Positions 11,946 through 24,700 of a stretch of 64,000 bases of DNA are shown here, piece after piece. This DNA is from Eonycteris spelaea (Eukaryota; Chordata; Mammalia; Chiroptera; Pteropodidae): assembly GCA_003508835.1 (NCBI GenBank), contig PUFA01000066.1, positions 9,876,501 through 9,940,500 on the forward strand, in the 5' to 3' direction. Made by a program: the position numbers and the translations under genes. Each line of letters starts with the position of its first letter. The stretch's first letter is position 1. The notes beneath the pieces were generated by a model. The model had not been told where the DNA came from. It worked only from the letters and a program-made list of their open reading frames with translations, and did no database searches.

Positions 11946-14900
11946 AGGAGCCCAGAACACAGAGCTGTTCCTGAGGCCGGTGAATGTCTGAAGGCGCCTG
12001 GCTGGCTTTGCCTCCAGGGGGTGCTGTAGAGGGGGCTTGGGCCCCGAGGGTCCAAGCTGTGGGACTCCTGGCAGACTGCCTGCCCTCGGCTGGGGCAGCG
12101 CTGGCAGAGTGCCCAGCATGAGGCCTCTCATCAGCCCCTTCGCGTCCTCCCCAGGACAAGCCTGGCCTGCTTGCCCAGCCTGCCACCCTGCCTGGAGGGG
12201 ACAGTGCCACCCAGCTGGCTACGTGCAGCTCCCATAACCTTGAAACTGGAGGGGCAGCACCCCGTGGGCCCCAATTCCCTCACTGAGCTCTCCTGTCTCA
12301 GGATGGCCAAAGGATGTATAGGGTCCAGTCCCCTCCCCTCCAAATTAAGAATTCCGAGATGGCAACAGCAGGGCAGAAAGCTGAGCATGAGCCCGCTAAA
12401 CGGCCCGCACCCCATGAGCGACGACGCTCCCAGCCCCGGGCGCGGCCTGGCCCGCTATGAGCCTGGCCCACGGCGGCGACAAGGGGCCTGGCACGCCTTC
12501 GCGAGCTGTCCTCTCCTCTCCCTCCCCCGCCTCCCTTCTCCGCGGATGGAAGAGGGGGCATGGGTATCCCCAGAAGGACTCAAATGCCCGTGGTCTCTCA
12601 CTGGGCCCCCGACCCCGCTGGCCAGAGCAGGAGGTGGCAGCCGGGAGTGGAGGCGGGCCCGCTGCCGGCCCCTTCCTGCTGGCCTTGGCTGCTCCCAGGA
12701 AGATAAGTGGGCCATGCCGCCCTGGGCCTCGCCACCCCGCGCTCCCAGGCGTGTTTAAACTTTGTCCCCTCCCGCCCCCGGGCCTGGCGGCTCTCCGGGC
12801 GCCACGGCTGGCCAGCAGCTCCGCAAGTTAAATTTAACGCAGCCCAAGCTGTCTTCTCTCCTGCCCCTCCCGTCCCGCTGGTCCCCGTGCACAGATGCGC
12901 CCACACCCGGCTGCCCCACGTGAGCCCCTGGGAAGGCTGGAGAGGGGAGGACCGAGCTCCCTGCTTGTCCTAGCACCCCGGGCCCAGGCCTGTTCACGGC
13001 GGCGCCCAGGGCCCGCCCGGTGCTGGGCCTGCAGTACTACAGCTGCTCAGCAGGTACCGTGGAGGGAACCTGCTGGCCGTCAGGGCCCAGCCGTGGGCGA
13101 GAAGCCCCGGGCCTTCCGTGCGTGCCTCCGCATCCAGGGACAAGGCCGAGGTGCCCCTGCCTGGTGCAGTGCTGGGTGCACAGTGGGTGCCCAGACTGCC
13201 TGTGGTGAGGGTGTCAGGGAATGTGAGCCGAAAGTTGTGCCTTGTGTCTGGCGCTGTCCCTTCTCCCCAGGTGGTTACTGTGAGCCTGCACCTCTGGGGG
13301 TGTCCACAGCTCTGGGCCTGCCCTGGCTGACACTGAAGGGGACCACAGGCAGGCCTGGCCACAGGGCTCTGGATGGTCTCAGGGGTCTCCCTCAGGAGAG
13401 GCCAGCAGGCAGGCCCTCTGACAAACAGCCACCCATATAAACCTTTCCCCTGGGTCCTCCGCTATATTGAGGCTGTTAATGTGCTGAAAGGCTTCTCTCC
13501 CACTCATTCTGGCCAGCAAGATGCCAGCACAAGTGCCTGATGGATCTTCAAGGACAGGTCCTCGAGGGGAGCTGGCTCACCTGGTGGGGCAGCAACTCTG
13601 CCTTTGCTCTTTCTCTCCTCCTACTTCCCGGTCAAATACGTATGTGATGGCTGGAGCATAGGCAGCCGTAATGGGCCATGTGGCAACACTAGAAGGGAAG
13701 CCAGCACCAGAAGAGTGACGCAATAAGGGAGCAACCAGGTCACTAAGGATGCCCGGCACCTACCTGCCCTGCACAGCCTAGGCTTGTGTCCCATAAGAGA
13801 AAAGCACACTTCTATTTTGCTGAAGCCTCTTTTATCCTGGGTTTTCTCATGTACGTATCTCTAACTAATAATAAAGGCCAGGGTGCCAAATTGGCGGAAA
13901 TGTCCTGCCAGCAAGGAAGAAGGCCACTCCAGCATCCTACGAGACAATCCATAGAAAAGAATTCTCCCAGTTTTGATAAATCCTGGGTCTGCAGCAGGCC
14001 CTTGTGATTCCTGGAGGGGACACGGATTGCCTTTGTTTAAATAGCTTCCCCAGACCCCCCGACCACAGTAGCCTTTCCTCCAGAAACACCTGATGACAGC
14101 CAGCAAGGTCTCGGGGTTCCATGGCACCTGCTTTGGGAAACTCTTCTGAGGGAGATTGCGGCTTTGAACTTGGACAAGGTCCTCAAAGAGACGCAGCTGA
14201 GCACCGCTGCACAGTAGAGGCTCCAGCGATGCGTGGGCCGCCGTGAAGCCAGGAGTGGGGCCCCCGTCAGCTCCGCGCCGGGGTCGCCTCCGACCCCCCA
14301 CTCTTGTGTGTCCCGGGGCTTCGCCTCCGCCGTGCCCTCTCGCCCTGCTCCTGCCTCAGCCTTCTAGGCCAGAGCCCCTCCCAGCGGCCAGGCTGTGGTG
14401 CGGGTAAGCGCGGGGTAAACAATCGATTAGAGGAACACGTGTCTTGCTTTGGGCAGAATTTAACGGGCACAGATTGCTCTGGTCCCGAAGCCACGGGAGA
14501 GAAGAAGAAAAAGCCCTTTTGCCGCTGCTATTGATAACTCGCTTCTCTTCACGTGGTGGGTTCAACACTAAAAATACTCTTCTCCGACGACAGGGTGCTG
14601 AGCACTGTCACGTTGCAAAGAAGCTGGAAAGTCGCATGGGGGGGAACAGCTTGGGCCACGTGAGGGCCAGGGCCGGGCCTCAGTGGCCGGCTGCCCTCCG
14701 GCTGTCCAGGCTGCATCCAGATAGAAGAGTCCCCCCATGCCACAGGGAGTGGGGACTGACTGTCCGCTCCAAAGGCCGGGGCCGCAGGGAGAGGAGCAAA
14801 CGGCAGGTGGGGCTTCTCAGGTCAGCAATGCCGGGCCCCGTGATTTTGGAGGCCCAGCCCTGTTGGAGCTCACGGAGCTGTTCTGGCCGCAGCAGCTGGA

Positions 14901-17254
14901 AATAAGAAGTCAGCCCCGGCCAGAGAGCCGCCGGGGAGGTGAGAGAGTGTGTGTGTGTGGGGGGGGGAGCAGGGGGTGCGGGCGGGGCCGGCGCTCCTGC
15001 TCCATTCTGCCGTGTGGCCCGGGCAGGCCACTCTGCTCTCTGAGCCCCATCTGAATGTGGGGAGTGTGGGGGCGGGGTGGGCAGCTGCCTCTGCCTCCTC
15101 GTGGTGACATGGTAGGAAGGAGGATGACACATGTGATTGCGCCTCCTCAGGGCAAAGGCAGGACACGTGCTCCCATGCACCTGGGACCTCTGACCCCAAG
15201 ATGCTAGGCCTTGCGCCCACAGGGCTGCCACCCAGGGGGTTCATGGGCCATGACGTCCACTGACTGTGATTCAGAAGGAGTTGGGGTGGAGAGGCTCCGT
15301 CGTCCCCACCTGAGGCCAGGCCACTGACAGACACGGCTGCGGCATTTGCTGTTGGGGCCGGCCTGCTCTGAGAGCCACATGTGGACGGACCCCTGGGGTC
15401 CTGAGGTGATCTGGGGGCTGAGCCAGGCCACATGCTCAGGATGGAGGGGACGCTAGGCCGACCCCCGACCACGAGGCGGGTCATCGGTTGGTCGCTCTCT
15501 TGACCCACGAGCCCTCGAGGCCCAGCTGCTGAACACCTGGGCATCCTGCTCAGGTGCAGGTCATGGTCTGGGATGCGTGGGCACGGCTCGGCCTCTCTGA
15601 CGCGCCCCTGGGCATGGCCGGCGGCTGAGCGGCCGGACGGCACCATGCAGGGGCCACCTCCTCGCTGGCGTCTGCGCTTCGCCTGCCTCAGGCTCAGTCT
15701 GCTTGTCTGGAGAGTGGGAACGGGGACACGTCCCTGCTCAGTTGGCTGCTGCAAACGCAAAACCAGATGAGGCGTGGAAGTCACAGCACTGGTGCTGTCA
15801 GCTGTCATCGTCCTTACCGCTTGGCTTTGTCTCCTTTTCTGCTCCTGTCTTCCATCCCATGCCTGGGGAGCTTTGCCTCTGGAATTGGCCTCTCGACTTA
15901 GCGAAGGCCGTGAAAATGCTCCTGAGTTGGTCTCAAGGCGCCACGTGAAGGAGGTTCCTGCCTGATCCGGCTTGGGGTCCAGGAAGGAGGAAGCGGCGGC
16001 TGGGAGCCCGGCTTCTCCAATCTGTTTCATGGGGTAAACGGGTGGTCCACCGTCAGACTGGAGGCTCTCTGGACCCCAACCTCCCGTCTGGCCCCAGCTC
16101 TCCAATGCCTCCTCACCCCCAAGTTCATGACCAAGGAGTGGGCTGGTAGGTTGAGCCCCTCAGGTTCCTGTTCTCTATGTGGGGTTGGAGTCTCAGGGAC
16201 TTGTCAGGGAGAGGAACGTGGAGGGTGGTGGGTTTCGGGGACCCTGAATGGGACTTGGGCCAGGCCAGCGAGGGAAGCTGTGAGCATCTCCGTGGCAACT
16301 AGCCTTATCCTTGTCCTGGCTTGGGGCCTGCTCTTCACACCCTTCCCTCTCCTGCCAGAGTGGGTTTCCTTGCGGGTAACCATGGCAACGCCTTTGTTTC
16401 TGAGGCCTGGCCCTGCCTCCCTCCCGGTTTTTCTCTGCAGCAGAGGCTGGGAGAACTGCTTCTCAGTCGCTGCACGTCCCAGGCGCCTGCTGACAGCGGC
16501 CCACCGGTGAGCTGGGCCAGCCCTGGCGTGGGGGACGACTGGCTTTCTGGCCCAGCAAGGCAGCCTGGGCCCCACCCCTGCCACAGAGGCCCCTTCCACT
16601 CACTATGCCCTGCTGTTTGCAGGGGCACTGGTGTCTGCGGCCGGCCCTTAAGGCACCATGTCCTGCTGGGGACAACCTGTGTGTCAGTTCCCCCCTGCTG
16701 GAAATGGGGAAACACGTTCTGAGGAGGGAGTGCAGAGACCCGGCTGGGCTGGGTGGCGGTGAGCGGGACCTCCAGAGTGTGCTCTGATGGGAGGAAGGCA
16801 GCGATCGGTCAGTACTCACTGGTGTCTCCTCACTGGCTTAAGCAGAAAGGAAAACGCCAGTAACTGAAAAGCCTAGGAACGCACTTGCCCAAGGTGCGGC
16901 TGGCTCCGAGCGACTCAGACCTATTTGTTCTTGCTTTGCTCTGGTCTGGCTTCATTCCCAGGGGGCCCCTCCCCTCATGGTGACCAGATGCCATCGGTAG
17001 CCCTAGACTTACATCTCTGTCACCTAGCCCAGTTCTGGGGGGTCTGTGAGCTGATTGGAGAGTCACTTGACTCCCATCCTTCTGGCCTCAGCTCTCTGAC
17101 CCCCAGGAAAAGTCCCAGGGCCACCCTCATTGTCAAGACAGGGTCACCTACTCACCCCTGAGCAGCCCAGTCCATGCTACCCCACCCACCCCAAACCAGA
17201 CCCATGACTCAGACAGGATAAGGCAGGTGACACCTGCTTCGCAAAGGAACATCT

Positions 17255-17375
17255 TGGCACTCACAGGCTCAGAGAGGTTAGTTAACTGGCTCAAGGCCAC
17301 GCGACTGGTACGGATGCAAGCTCGGGGTCTGAGGCTAGAGCTTTTGGGCTTAACCACGGAGCCACTGCAGGTCAG
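17255..17375. repeat. MIR-type SINE fragment
   Basis: The sequence around 17265-17310 (GAGGTTAGTTAACTGGC then CAAGGCCACGCGACTGG) matches the conserved MIR core, in which mammals usually have a phrase like 'taact-gcccaaggtcacacagct'. It is old, diverged and just upstream of the OSBPL2 CpG island. Confidence 0.6.
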
Positions 17376-17499
17376 TGGGATCCCCGAAAGGTTCTTAACA
17401 GGGGCGAGAAAGGCCAGGGAGGGTAAAAATTGGCTCCGGGTTTCGGTGAGCGGAGAGAGGCGAGACAGAGAGGATAGGCGGTTGCGGAGCCCTGAAAAA

Positions 17500-18023
17500 T
17501 GCGTGAGCTGGGGTGGGCACTTCGGGAAGCCGACTGCCGCCTCCGCTCGCCTCCGCCCGCCCGGGGGTTTCCGGCCGCCGGCGCAGAGCCACCTGCCCGC
17601 GAAGCGACCGCGCCCCAGCCACCCGCCTCTGTTTGTAAACTCAGCGCTCCCAGCCGCGCCCCTTCCTCTCACCCGCCCGCCCCTTTCGGGTCAGTATCTG
17701 CATAACCCCGCCTCTCCATGCTATGATTGGCTGATTGCATCGTCACTCCTCCGTGTGGGCGGGACTCCCGAGGGGCTGGGATGTGCCGCTCCGGCGAAAT
17801 GATTAACATAGTCCCACCTTCCAGTGCAGCGCTCGGGCTGGGCGCTGATTGGGCAGGCGGCGGTCGACGCACGGCGCGAGGCGCCGCGAGTGGCTGCTGC
17901 TGGCTGTCAGTCGGTAGGGCCGCCGGCCGCACTTCCGCCTCGGTGTCAGTGGGTCGCGGGCCTGCGGGGTGGGGGCGGGGCGGGCAGCGAGGCCCGCTGG
18001 GCGCCCGAGGGACCGCTGTCCAG
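17500..18023 (+). promoter_or_regulatory. OSBPL2: OSBPL2 promoter and noncoding exon 1 (CpG island)
   Basis: This CpG island has two inverted CCAAT boxes (ATTGG at 17726-17730 and 17848-17852), an ETS-like CACTTCCGCC near 17930 and GC boxes near 17970, with no TATA box. The first exon must end at the strong donor CAG|GTGAGTG at 18023. Its 5' end is not defined by sequence; about 17860-17900 is likely. The island continues to about 18360 in intron 1. Confidence 0.7.
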
Positions 18024-21000
18024 GTGAGTGACCCCAGCTCGGACCCCGCCCCGGACCCGCGTCGGCTGGAACGGCTCCCGGCCTCGGACAGGCGGGCAGG
18101 CCTGGGCCGCGGGCGGGCTGCCGGGAGGTCGGACCCGTGGAGCCGGAGCCCAGCGACCCCGCCCGGCGACCAGGCCCCGGCCGACCCCGACCCGACCCCT
18201 GCCCGGCGGCCTCGGCCCAGGAGTCCCGGCGCCGAGGAGACTTGGGAAGAAAGTTGGCGGCGGCCGGCGGCGGGGGCGGCGGGCCTGGGTCGGGTGGTCG
18301 CCGGGCAACTGCGGCTCTGGGGCCGGACCTGCCGCGGCACCAGGAAGTCGGGTTTGGGGTGAACCGCGGAGGCCGGGCGCCTGCCAGTCCGTCAGCCGTC
18401 AGGCTCATCAAGAGTGGGCTCGCCGGGCAAGGGGGCGTGTATTTAAGGTCTTTGGCATCAGTGATGGCCAGTAGGGAAGGGCCCTGCGTGAAAAGTGGGT
18501 CTTGAGGCTGGCAATCCACACCCTCCTTTCCCGGGGGCGACCACCTGTGAGGTTCTCGGCAGCCGAAGGTTTGCGCCCTTACCCACCCCACCCTGCTTTG
18601 TTTTATCTTTTATTTGCCAATCTTAGCAGACTGCAGTCACTGCCGAGAGCCCTTCACCCCTTCAAATACGTGTGTCAGATGAATTCGATATGTAATCAGA
18701 TTTTGAAAGGTTCCTTCCTGCTCCACAGTTACATTTCAGTCATAAGAATAAGTCTTTGGATGTGTTTTCCTGATTATTGGCTTTGTAAGTCTGTAAGCCC
18801 AGATCGAGACTGCGGGTAATGGTAAATCAGACTTCCCGGTGCGTGCGGGAGAAGCAGCCAGGTGGTGTGACGTCTGGGCACCTCTGAGTGTGGGGGTCAC
18901 CTCTCAAGAAGCTGTGCTTGTGTTCGGGGTGTTTCCCCTGAATGGGCAGTCTGGGACACGTTGTGGACAGGGAGCCGGCAGCTCTTGCTTCAGTGCCTTT
19001 CCTGGGACTGCTTGTGCACATCCGGGGACGGGTCTCGTTCAGTCTGGTCCAACAGACATTTCTGGAATGCTCACTGTGCCCCAGGCTGTGTGCTGCATGA
19101 TCTCGCCAACCCCCTGAAGATGCTGAGGGGACACAGCTCGGGAGCAGAGGTGGCCTGGGGCCGGCCAAGGACCCGTGTCCTCTGTGTACCTTCCCGCAGT
19201 GCCAAGCAGAAGGCCCTTCCTGACCGAGCGGTGGTTTCGGTTCCTTCCTCTGTGACAGGCCCCGTGTCCCTGGCAGTGCTGACCAGAGGAGCGGATGAAG
19301 TGGTTGTGTGCTGCACACTGCTGGCGGTCCAGATGGCTGGTTCCCTTCCACTTGCTGGGAGCAGGAACCTTCTCTGCCTCACTTCCTCTTGTCTAGCACG
19401 GGGCCTGCCATGGTTTCGTCATTTAAAATGCTGAGTAAATGGGCGTCGGAATGTTGTCGGTGGAACCTACCTTTCCTGTTTGCTCATGCATCCTTCCGTT
19501 AACGCCCAGCCCTTACTACGGGGCGATCCCGTGGCAGGTGTTTCTGGATGGCCGTGAGCGCGTGGTCATCGCTGTCCACGCGGCCTACAAGACCAGCACG
19601 TGCGTGATCCTTAGTTGGTCATGTGGAAGGCGAGGGACAGAGAGGTCAAGTAACTTGCTCCAGGCCACACCGTGGCGAGTTTGGAGCAGGGACGCTGTGT
19701 AGCAGTGGCACTCACACTCTTGAAGGCCTCTCAGCGCTGCCTTTTGAAGCCAGCCTTTCCGTTCACATGGTCCCCTCAGCACTGCTTAGGATGTTCCGAG
19801 GCGTTGCCAAGCCTCGGAACTTCGCTTTTGCAGCATGTGTAAGGTTTAGAAAACCATCTCATTTCTCCTGAAGTAAGGTACATCTTCCCAGGCTAGCCAG
19901 ACTTCACTGAAACTCCCCGTCTGCCGCCCTGCTTCAGTCGGTGGCGAAGTCTTTGCTGGGTCCTGCGTGAAGGGGTGCCGGTGTGCGCCCGCAATGTAAG
20001 GGACCCGGCTGGTGTGGTCGTGCCGGCTGCCTCGCCTTCTACCACTCAGGGCCACGCCTGGTGTGTAACATACCCGTGGGATGTTTCGGGGTGCCTCGAC
20101 TTTCATCCTGGTCCCTAATCCTCGCCCGCCAGGGGACACCAGTGAATGCATCTGGGTACGGACTTAAAGTTGCTCAGCGTTCGAGATTTTATTATATTCA
20201 GCTAATTACAAGAGTAACGTTTCCTTCTTTGGTGGGGACATTTTGGACACATTCTGCAGAGTCTTATACTGTCTTCAAGTGGAGTTAGCTGAGATGACTG
20301 CCTGGGTGTCCCTGTGAGGGGCCGAGGCCTCATCTTCCCCTAGGAGTCCGGCCGTGGCAGAGGGGAGGTGTGGAGGGCCAGAGCAGCGGCGGTGGCCTCG
20401 AGGGGCCGACGGCTCCACCCGAGACCTTCAGGATCTTTCTGCGACTGGGGGGGGGGTGGCGGGGGGTGCCTGGCCCTCACTCCCGCTCACAGGAGAGTGC
20501 TCACCTGCTCTTGCCCTTGGGCCCATTGCCTGTGAAATGGCTTAGTGCGAGGAGCACACGTGCTGCACATGTGACAGAGCACATCTGGAGTGGTGCTGGG
20601 CGCTCAGTGCCCCCGACACCTGGGACCCGGCGCTCAGTGCCCCGACACCTGGGACCCGGCGCTCAGTGCACCCAACACCTGGGACCCGGGCGCTCAGTGC
20701 ACCTTCAGTCCCTGATACCTGGGAGCATGGAAATTGACCCCACTTGACATCAATTTAGAAGTGAAGCTGAGAGACCCTTCCGTAGGCAGATTTATATTCC
20801 GCAGGTGCCGCCAGGGCCGTGCAGTCCCTCTGGGGACAGTGGGCGTGTCCCTGCACCTTCACTACTCTGGGAGCTGGAGTGGTCCTGGGGCCCCATCTTT
20901 ATGTCCCCGATGTAGCTAAAGATAGGACTCTGCCTACTTCCTGAAAAGCCACACCCTTGGGGACAATGATGACCTTTTGCTTTAGTCTCCTGCCATTTAT

Positions 21001-21560
21001 ACAATGCTTTTCACGATAAGTAAGCATGTATGAGTTCTACCAAAAGACGGAGCTAAGGTAATTTTGAGAAAATTTAGGTCGATTTCAGTCTCTGCTGATA
21101 GCAGTTACCTTATACAGCAGCCTTAATTCTCCACAGCTGAAAATTGGCTTAATGTTGATGTGAAATAAGCATTTTAACATAGTTTTCCATTTATCTATAA
21201 CCACTCGCCTGCTTCTGATAGATGTTTGCAGTGAGCCTCCGTGCAGGTCCAGGGACGCGTGAGCCCCTGATGTGTGAGCACCTCACTGAAATGGACCTGT
21301 TTGCGTCTTTCCCCAAATCGGTTGCGTTGTTCTGTTTTTAAATAAAAATTACTCTTCTAGTAGTGATTACTTATTGATCTACTCTTCGTTGATGGTGTTT
21401 GTTTTTATACGATTTCCTCTCGTTTTTTTTTTATGAGATCGTTTTATTTCTTTGCTTAGATATACTTGAGATTGATTTCAGGGACGACGGGGTATTTGAA
21501 AAATATTTCTAACGCGCACAGCTTCTGCGAGCTGAGTATACCAACACGTTTTTCCCTTAG
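18024..21560 (+). other. OSBPL2: OSBPL2 intron 1
   Basis: It begins CpG-rich and becomes AT-richer after about 20900. It holds MIR-like pieces near 19050-19110 and 19635-19680, a tandem repeat at 20600-20730 and AT-rich sequence at 20990-21470. I see no exon in it. The smaller OSBPL2 introns hold only the repeats listed separately. Confidence 0.6.
20600..20730. repeat. Minisatellite, about 32 bp unit, 4 copies
   Basis: The units share GCGCTCAGTGC, a C-rich run and ACACCTGGGACCC. The copies are slightly diverged. It lies in OSBPL2 intron 1. Confidence 0.85.
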
Positions 21561-21737
21561 ACTCCACGACCTATTGGACTCTTACCAAAAGGAAAGGAAA
21601 AAAGCTTGCGGCGTGCGGCCACTCGCAGTGACATTGGACGGGCGCGATGATTCGGTGAGGGGACCGTGGCCCGGGCGGCGAGGGAGCCCGCCGCTGCAGG
21701 ATGGACGGGGACGAGGAGTTCTTCGATGCCGTCACAG
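21561..21737 (+). CDS. OSBPL2: OSBPL2 exon 2 (start codon)
   Basis: The acceptor TTTTTCCCTTAG ends at 21560. About 140 bp of 5' UTR follow, then ATG at 21701 and 37 coding bases up to the donor GTGAGC. It encodes MDGDEEFFDAVT with the FFAT core. Confidence 0.88.
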
Positions 21738-24700
21738 GTGAGCGGACGGAGGACCCGGCCAGCCCGGTCTCACGTGTAGCCCTCGGGAGGCGAGGCCGGC
21801 TCAGGAAAGCCACCCGGGAGGGAGCTGTGACCTGTCCCCAGGCCCCCGCCCAGATTTGGCCCGGAAGCCCCACTTTGGACCACCGGAGACAACAAGAGAA
21901 GCCAGCTGGGTCTTTATTCCTCCAAATACTCGAAGTTCCGTTGCTGTTCGCTTTTCTCACGGCCGGTTTTAGCAGGCGCGCAGCCCGTGGTTCAGCAGAC
22001 GCTGGTGCGTGGGGGAGGATGGGGGGGGCCTGGGCGAGTCACGTGCTTTGACTGGCCCCTCCCCCAAGCTGAAAGGACACCTTGGGAACAAGGGAGGCAC
22101 CCCCCTCGCCTCCGGTCCGTTGACTTCCAGAATGTGTTTTGTTGTGTCTCCGAGGGTGGTTGTGGGCAGCAAGGGCTTCAGGAGCCGCCGCGGGCCTTGC
22201 TGCTGCTCCTCGGGCAGGGCGGGCTGCAGGCGGCAGCTCCGAAGTCCTGCGCGGCCGCTCCATGCACAGCCGGCGGGGAGGTACTGCCGCTGTCACTGCC
22301 GAAACGACCGGATGGCCCCTTGCTGATGGCCGTCACTGTCCCCTGGACGTGCCTTGCCGTCTCCTGGAGCCCTGTCAGCGGCTCTCAGGGGTGGCGGTCA
22401 TGCAGCAGCCGAGCTGCCCCCCAAAGGCAGTCATGGCCGTGATGGACAGGCAGGCCAGTCACTGACTTGCTCTCGTCGGAAACCCAGGAGAGGGGTCGCT
22501 GAGTGCCATGGCGTCTGGTGGACGGCACGCCCTGTGACGTGTCCTGGAGCGTGTCTGCGCTGACCCGCTCACACCTCATCCTCACTGGCAGCGGGCGCCC
22601 CTCAGTGGGCAGTCAGGGAATCGCCACGCACCCTGTCCAAGCTGCAGAGCGTGGCCCTGGGGTGCCCATCCTGTGCAGAGCGCCCCTGCCCCCGGGGATG
22701 GTGTGACTGGGACCCCTGGACGGCCGGGAGCTCGCCCGGGGATTTTTCCAGACAGGCCTGGGGCCCCATGCGGTGCCTTGTCTGGGCGGGTGTGTCGCCT
22801 CTGCGCACGCCGCACCATTCCATGTGCCTGGGCGGGCTCGGCCGCCGTCCAGGGAGCCAGGTCTCTCAGCCCTTCGGCTCCAGACGGGTTGCGGGGAGAA
22901 CAAGGCCAGGTGTCCCAGGGCAGGGAACAGCTCTCGGAGACTCGGCCTCCCGTGCCACTGTCCAGGGTGCTGGCTCACCTCGCAGCCCCGGTGCAGGAAG
23001 TGTGGAAGCCCGGCTGCTGTGAGTGGGGGTCCCGGCCGTCACTGCGGCCTCCGCGCGGCGGGTCGCGGGCGCTGTCGTGTCGTCTTACATCCCTGTCGCC
23101 TCTTTCCCCCCACAAATGCCTGTTTGCGGAGCGTCCTCAGCCTGAGACAGGACTGCGGCGTGAGCGCCAGTGCTGCGGGGCCTCGTTTCCCTGGGCACAC
23201 GCCCGGCCGCACTAGAAACCACCAGTCCGCGAACATCTCGGCACTGGGGTACCCGGGGGCGGGCCACCGGCACGGGGTGATGGGCCACCGGCACGGGGCG
23301 ACGGGCCTTCCAGGGCCTTTCAAGCTCTTCACACTGGGGATTGAGGAGATGCTGCGTTTGGGGCCTGTGGCAAACATGAGCTGTAACGGGACACTTCAGA
23401 GAACATTGGTCATTTAAGAGGTTTATTTTTAATATGACCCTTCGAAGTCATTGTATGACACCTACGTTTTGTGGGCTGCCAGCGTGGAAGACTCTCCGGC
23501 GTGTCCTCAGGACAGCTCGGCAACAGGGCCGTTCGCATCTGGGCCTGACATGTTTCCCGCCCGCCTTCCATCCCCCTTGTGGGAAGGCGCGTGGACATGG
23601 CCCAGTGGGCAGCCCTGACCGGGGAGACTGGGTGGTCCAGGAGGGGGTCAGGTGGCCCAGAGGGCGCGGGACAGTGACTGAGGCTGGAGAAGCTGTGTCG
23701 GCTGCACCTTGGGTCAGTGACAGGCCCCGGGTCTGTACAGAGCCGGGAGGGTTCGACATTGAGGCCGGAGCAGGTGCCGCCCCCAGGCAGCGCCCTGAGC
23801 GGCCTCTGCGTCTGCCTTTAGCTCTTGGGGAGCGAGTGCGTTACTTGTTCCGGTCGTGTCCGTCAGCAGCAGCCGAGAGCAGCAGGTATTCTGCTCACAC
23901 AGAACTCCTAGAGGCTTTTATCTTCCAAATGCCGCGAAAATGACCCTTCTGCTTGTCTTGTGCAGGCTTTGATTCCGATAAGTCTCTGGGGGGATTTTCA
24001 GAGGCAAATCCCAGAGTCACCGCAGTGGTCCACACGGGCGCCAGCACGTGCAACGGGGCTGGAAAAGCGGGGGAGAGGCCCCCTCAAGAGAACGGGGTGC
24101 AGAAGCACAGGTACGTGGTCCCGCACACGCGCGCCCCTTCGGCTCCGTCCCGAGCGGCTCCTGGAGACCAGGCTGTGCCTGTCTGCGGCCCCTGACCAGC
24201 GGGGCGCCCACCTGGGTGGACCTGTCACCCTGGGAGTCTCGGGAGGTGTTGGGTTCAGCAGGGCCACCTATCATTCTGCTGGCCCAGCGCTTCACTGTCC
24301 GATGGCAGTGACTGAGTTCACCCACAGAGGTGAGATGGCAGGTGACACGTCACAGGCAGGGTGGCGCCCGGCTCGGCACGCCAATGCTGATTTGCATTCT
24401 GGCCCCAGGAAGCGTCCAGCTTCACCCCGACCTGCCCTGAGCCTCAGACCCAGAGGCTCCCCGACGTCCCACGTCCCCATGTGGAAGACTCGCGCCTTTG
24501 TTTGTTCATTTGCTTGGCAGATGTTGGCGCACATCCTGTGTGCTCAGGTGGCCTGGCCACCCGCAGGCCGGGGGCCCCCTGGTGGGACCTCCTCAGCGCC
24601 CCGTGACTCTGGGCCACAGCCAAACATCGCACGTCAGCCCTCGCCCCCCCCCCATTCGTCCCCGCCTTGTCACCCAGCTCTGACACACTGGCCTCTTCGA

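Larger units (their letters stand above)
4141..17480. other. Intergenic region between HRH3 and OSBPL2
   Basis: About 13 kb lies between the divergently oriented HRH3 and OSBPL2 genes, and no exon-like block with protein similarity is recognisable in it. It holds a few worn repeats: CA-rich runs near 1738 (inside HRH3) and 4822, a pyrimidine tract near 8812, a GT run near 10365, and MIR-like pieces near 11915 and 17255. One stretch, 13430-14600, is less GC-rich and poor in CpG and could be a conserved noncoding element. Many open frames occur but none shows a splice pattern, domain or known family. Confidence 0.6.

Noticed and set aside
21690..21700. CTGCAG directly before the OSBPL2 ATG as the exon 2 acceptor
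   Set aside because: No pyrimidine tract precedes it, whereas TTTTTCCCTTAG ending at 21560 is a strong acceptor and leaves a normal 5' UTR.
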